Source of the DNA: Ornithodoros turicata
Taxonomy: Eukaryota > Arthropoda > Arachnida > Ixodida > Argasidae
Assembly: GCF_037126465.1 (NCBI RefSeq)
Contig: NC_088206.1
Location: 7,043,187-7,107,186, forward strand
Length of the DNA: 64,000 nucleotides
Reading direction: 5' to 3'
Under the pieces are notes generated by a model. The model was not told the origin of the DNA, did no database searches, and worked only from the letters and a program-made list of their open reading frames with translations. Position numbers and translations under genes: made by a program. Positions 62,530 to 64,000 of the stretch are shown here, piece by piece; position 1 is the first letter of the stretch; each line of letters begins with the position of its first letter.

Positions 62530-63469
62530 ATTCACGAAAGTCGTGTACTCGATACACGGTGATGATGCCCTGCTTTTAGAATTTGTGCATATACAAATAT
62601 ATTTGCGTAATGACTCTGTGTCCTGTGGCATTTATATGGGTGGGGGGGGGGGGGCTGTATGTACGCCTCTGAAAGGTTCCCGAATGGATGCCTCGCTTCA
62701 TCACCAGGGGGCGATACTCTACCCCATTGCTGGTGGTGATGTGGGGAGTGAAATAATGAGCCCATTCACAATAAGGATCAAGTCCTATGGTGTCCGAAAA
62801 GGTCAAAATAGCTTTGAGGGCACAGCGTTGGTGGGCTGGATTAGGCCGGGGACCAAGCAATTTTGAAAGAGGGGGGGGGGGCGAGAGTGGTAGGCGATGT
62901 GCTCTAGATAATCTAGAGCACCGCAGCAGGGAGCGTCAACTTGTCGCAAGCGGTTACGCCACTGAGCTGTAAAAGCCACATCGAGTCGCGTTCGATGAAT
63001 TAATGCAGCATCTTGACGAGGGGTGTTTCGTGGCATGGGCCTGTAGCTCTCGGCCAGGCGGCGTTGCGATCAGCGGACGACAGCGCCGCATGTGGAAGCA
63101 AATCGAAACAATGGTCCGCACAAGAGTGTTTCGGTTTCGCGGGTTTCGCTCTGGCGCAAGCAAGCAATGTATCGCATCCTGCGTGGGTTTGAAAAGCTGG
63201 AGGTCATTGACGATTGGGCAAGTTACTAGTCAATGTTTTCGGCGTCGACGAAGCATCGGACGGTAACGAAATCGTCGTTAATGCATTTCGGAAGAAGTGA
63301 AGGACAGCGTGGTTTATAGCGTCCGGTTCGAGGTGAGTCGGCGTGATCGTACGTAATATTTGTTAACTGTACATCAAAATGATATACCTGATCAGAAAAA
63401 CATTGAATGCACATTTTACCCACACTGAAAGCTGATTTAACTCAATTTCGGTACCTCTCCATCACAGGT
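62530..63469. other. Intergenic stretch after the peptidase
   Basis: Poly(G) runs lie at 62641-62653 and 62870-62881. CTCTAGATAATCTAGAG at 62901 is a perfect short inverted repeat. 63280-63330 is open in a frame reading CISEEVKDSVVYSVRFE, ending at a gtgagt donor (63331); it may be an exon of the SWIM gene, but its phase does not match the next acceptor I can see. Confidence 0.4.
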
Positions 63470-63685
63470 GTCCACGTGCTCGTGACAGTTTATGTTGCGT
63501 CGTGTACCTGTAAAGCGGGAATTGCGGGAAAATGTAAGCACGCGACAGCAGTCTGCTGCTACCTGAACAAGGAAGAAGACGCCACATGTACGGGCAACAA
63601 CAAAAGAGGGGCAAGCCAAGCTCAAAGCCGCAGGCGTGACATGACAAAGGGTATCGCCGACTTATTTCCGAGTACGTATGTATAA
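63470..63685 (+). CDS. SWIM zinc-finger protein fragment
   Basis: The exon follows an acceptor at tccatcacag (63468) and reads GVHVLVTVYVASCTCKAG, then GKCKHATAVCCYLN, matching the SWIM pattern CxC...CxH. A basic Ser/Arg stretch (KRGASQAQSRRRD) and a DLFPS end follow before the stop at 63683. SWIM domains bind DNA or proteins; in tick genomes many occur in transposon-derived or YqaJ-associated proteins, so this may be domesticated or mobile (inference). Only the finger and its C-terminal tail are seen; upstream exons are uncertain. Confidence 0.6.
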   Translation, partial: VHVLVTVYVASCTCKAGIAGKCKHATAVCCYLNKEEDATCTGNNKRGASQAQSRRRDMTKGIADLFPSTYV

Positions 63686-64000
63686 TGTGGACAATGTGCT
63701 TTCCTTTGGGCAGGAGCTCGGGTGCAGACCTTTCATATTGCATTTTTAGAGCTGATGAGGCTACAGTCATCTCTGCTACATCGTTGATCATTTGCCAACG
63801 ATCTTTCTCTACTGAATGCTGCTGCTGTACCCTGCTGCATCGTTGATAGTTGGCTATTCTGTTATTCTTCAGCATTTTATATGTTTCATCAACCAGTATT
63901 GTACCGTGTACCTAGTACGTTGCCTCAAAACAATGCTTTATTGCTCTTGTAATAAACAGCTTGCATCTGATATATTTCTCCTTGTTTGTGTAATGTAGGT
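63686..64000. other. Downstream sequence, possible 3' UTR
   Basis: AATAAA occurs at 63951-63956 and could serve the SWIM fragment. TGCATCGTTGATAGTTGGC near 63837 and ACATCGTTGATCATTTGCC near 63779 are a diverged direct repeat. Confidence 0.35.

Overview
This window is eukaryotic nuclear DNA that is gene-poor and very rich in transposable elements. It has spliced exons with arthropod-like introns, LINE and mariner relics, tRNA-derived SINE pieces and dozens of palindromic non-autonomous DNA transposons. An M13 (neprilysin-type) peptidase, a pH/ligand-gated chloride-channel-like gene, a SWIM zinc-finger piece and this repeat mix together suggest a chelicerate, most likely a hard tick. The species assignment is inference; no rRNA, mitochondrial or other diagnostic locus is present. 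I see no prokaryotic genes, CRISPR array or virus.

Layout. 1-752 is a large inverted-repeat element cut by the window edge. 2-15 kb is repeat-dense: many copies of one palindromic MITE family with CACTCTTA ends, a TIR element with an 8-bp target duplication (5446-5917), nested inverted repeats at 7.36-8.24 kb, a hAT-like element nested in a MITE (11343-12198), and a minisatellite at 14.7-15.0 kb. 17.45-17.69 kb is an 11-bp minisatellite. 17799-23132 is an apparently full-length LINE with two intact overlapping ORFs and a 15-bp target duplication. 25340-26579 is a second hAT-like element built of CCTCA/TGAGG repeats. 28387-28690 is an inverted pair of tRNA-like SINE heads. 30016-31350 is a decayed mariner with two LINE tails and a MITE lodged in or at it. 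32-37 kb holds several more inverted-repeat elements. 41341-42130 is a complete copy of the element seen at 1-752. 43-49 kb holds LINE 3' ends with poly(C) tails, a head-to-head pogo-like pair and more MITEs.

Host genes are confined to the last quarter. Four exons of a Cys-loop anion channel (50543-52584, + strand) cover the start of the ligand-binding domain up to the Cys-loop; no membrane-segment exon follows in the window. A two-exon M13 metallopeptidase (59880-62529, + strand) encodes about 701 residues with an intact zinc site but a Tyr where the family has its catalytic-site His. A SWIM zinc-finger fragment sits at 63470-63685. Both identified genes appear to use a GC donor in one intron.

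The strongest unexplained theme is palindromy. At least 17 whole and about 10 partial copies of the CACTCTTA family, plus at least nine other foldback families, could each form a long hairpin if transcribed. Within the main family both arms switch together between two core sequences, while at least one copy has mismatched (chimeric) arms.
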